40,458 nucleotides of DNA, from assembly GCF_001469865.1 (NCBI RefSeq), contig NZ_LOPV01000095.1:1-40458 (forward strand), read 5' to 3'. Positions 40,414 through 40,458 of the stretch are shown here, piece after piece. Position numbers and translations under genes: made by a program. The notes beneath the pieces were generated by a model, which saw nothing but the letters and a program-made list of their open reading frames with translations, did not search any database and was not told the origin of the DNA. This DNA is from Haloferax profundi (GTDB taxonomy: Archaea; Halobacteriota; Halobacteria; Halobacteriales; Haloferacaceae). Each line of letters opens with the position of its first letter. The stretch's first letter is position 1.

Positions 40414-40449
40414 GCGAGGTGAGCGACAGCGAACCTCGGAAAAAGGTGG
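40404..40449. repeat. Interrupted hairpin with GAGCGACAGCGA loop
   Basis: The arms pair as 6 bp (GCGAGGT side 40415-40420 with 40433-40438), 5 bp of T/A (40409-40413 with 40440-40444) and 3 bp (40404-40406 with 40447-40449), with mismatches between. The 12-nt loop GAGCGACAGCGA resembles the loops at 159-183 and 11430-11459. Confidence 0.5.
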
Positions 40450-40458
40450 TCGCACGTG

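Noticed and set aside
1-40458. CRISPR array, transposase, integrase or prophage genes
   Set aside because: No regularly spaced direct repeats and no protein with transposase or integrase features were seen. The repeats found are short and local.

Overview
The window is haloarchaeal chromosomal DNA. The predicted proteins are rich in Asp and Glu, base composition is high in GC, starts lie about 27 nt after AT-rich TATA-like boxes (mostly leaderless mRNAs), and the markers are archaeal (TiaS, CarS, RbkR, aRF1, A1AO ATP synthase, MinD4-like protein). From memory, the order etf - ATP synthase - aRF1 - MinD4 - argS resembles Haloferax volcanii, so a member of the Haloferacaceae is likely. I see no IS, phage, CRISPR array or complete tRNA/rRNA gene. 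This is mostly core genome.

Layout. 1-206: a palindrome-dense spacer. 207-4546: a methyltransferase, a HerA-like ATPase leading into two overlapping crcB fluoride-channel genes, a divergent one-TM surface protein, and tiaS. 4690-6437: an XRE-type regulator, a TfoX/YjbR-like protein and a glutaredoxin. 6550-11033: a nucleobase block with two AzgA-type permeases, a helix-turn-helix/phosphoribosyltransferase fusion and pyrE. 11103-17223: a small membrane protein, carS, proline dehydrogenase, a DUF502 protein, ilvE, an SDR-type epimerase and the riboflavin pair rbkR-ribB. 17542-23521: a 50-aa zinc-finger protein and a 45-aa membrane protein (both found by translating the gaps), argS, minD4, prf1 and a DUF6276 protein.

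23594-34583 is the ATP synthase cluster in the order atpH-I-K-E-C-F-A-B, then a 656-aa LOV-PAS/GAF/Bat-type regulator, then atpD with its own promoter. 34741-40369: a quinone-type methyltransferase divergent from atpH, a surface group (pilin-like protein, secreted coiled-coil protein, membrane-anchored HTH protein) and etfB-etfA.

Working together: Etf feeds electrons to the quinone pool, the VTE3-like methyltransferase probably modifies that quinone, and the ATP synthase uses the resulting gradient. A putative blue-light regulator sits inside this bioenergetic block. The purine permeases, the HTH-PRTase and pyrE form a nucleobase salvage and regulation group. The points most worth a second look are the LOV regulator within the atp genes, the HTH-PRTase with a possible shared operator, the tandem repeats upstream of rbkR, the TATA-centred dyad before proline dehydrogenase, and a set of intergenic hairpins with unrelated stems but a near-constant loop.
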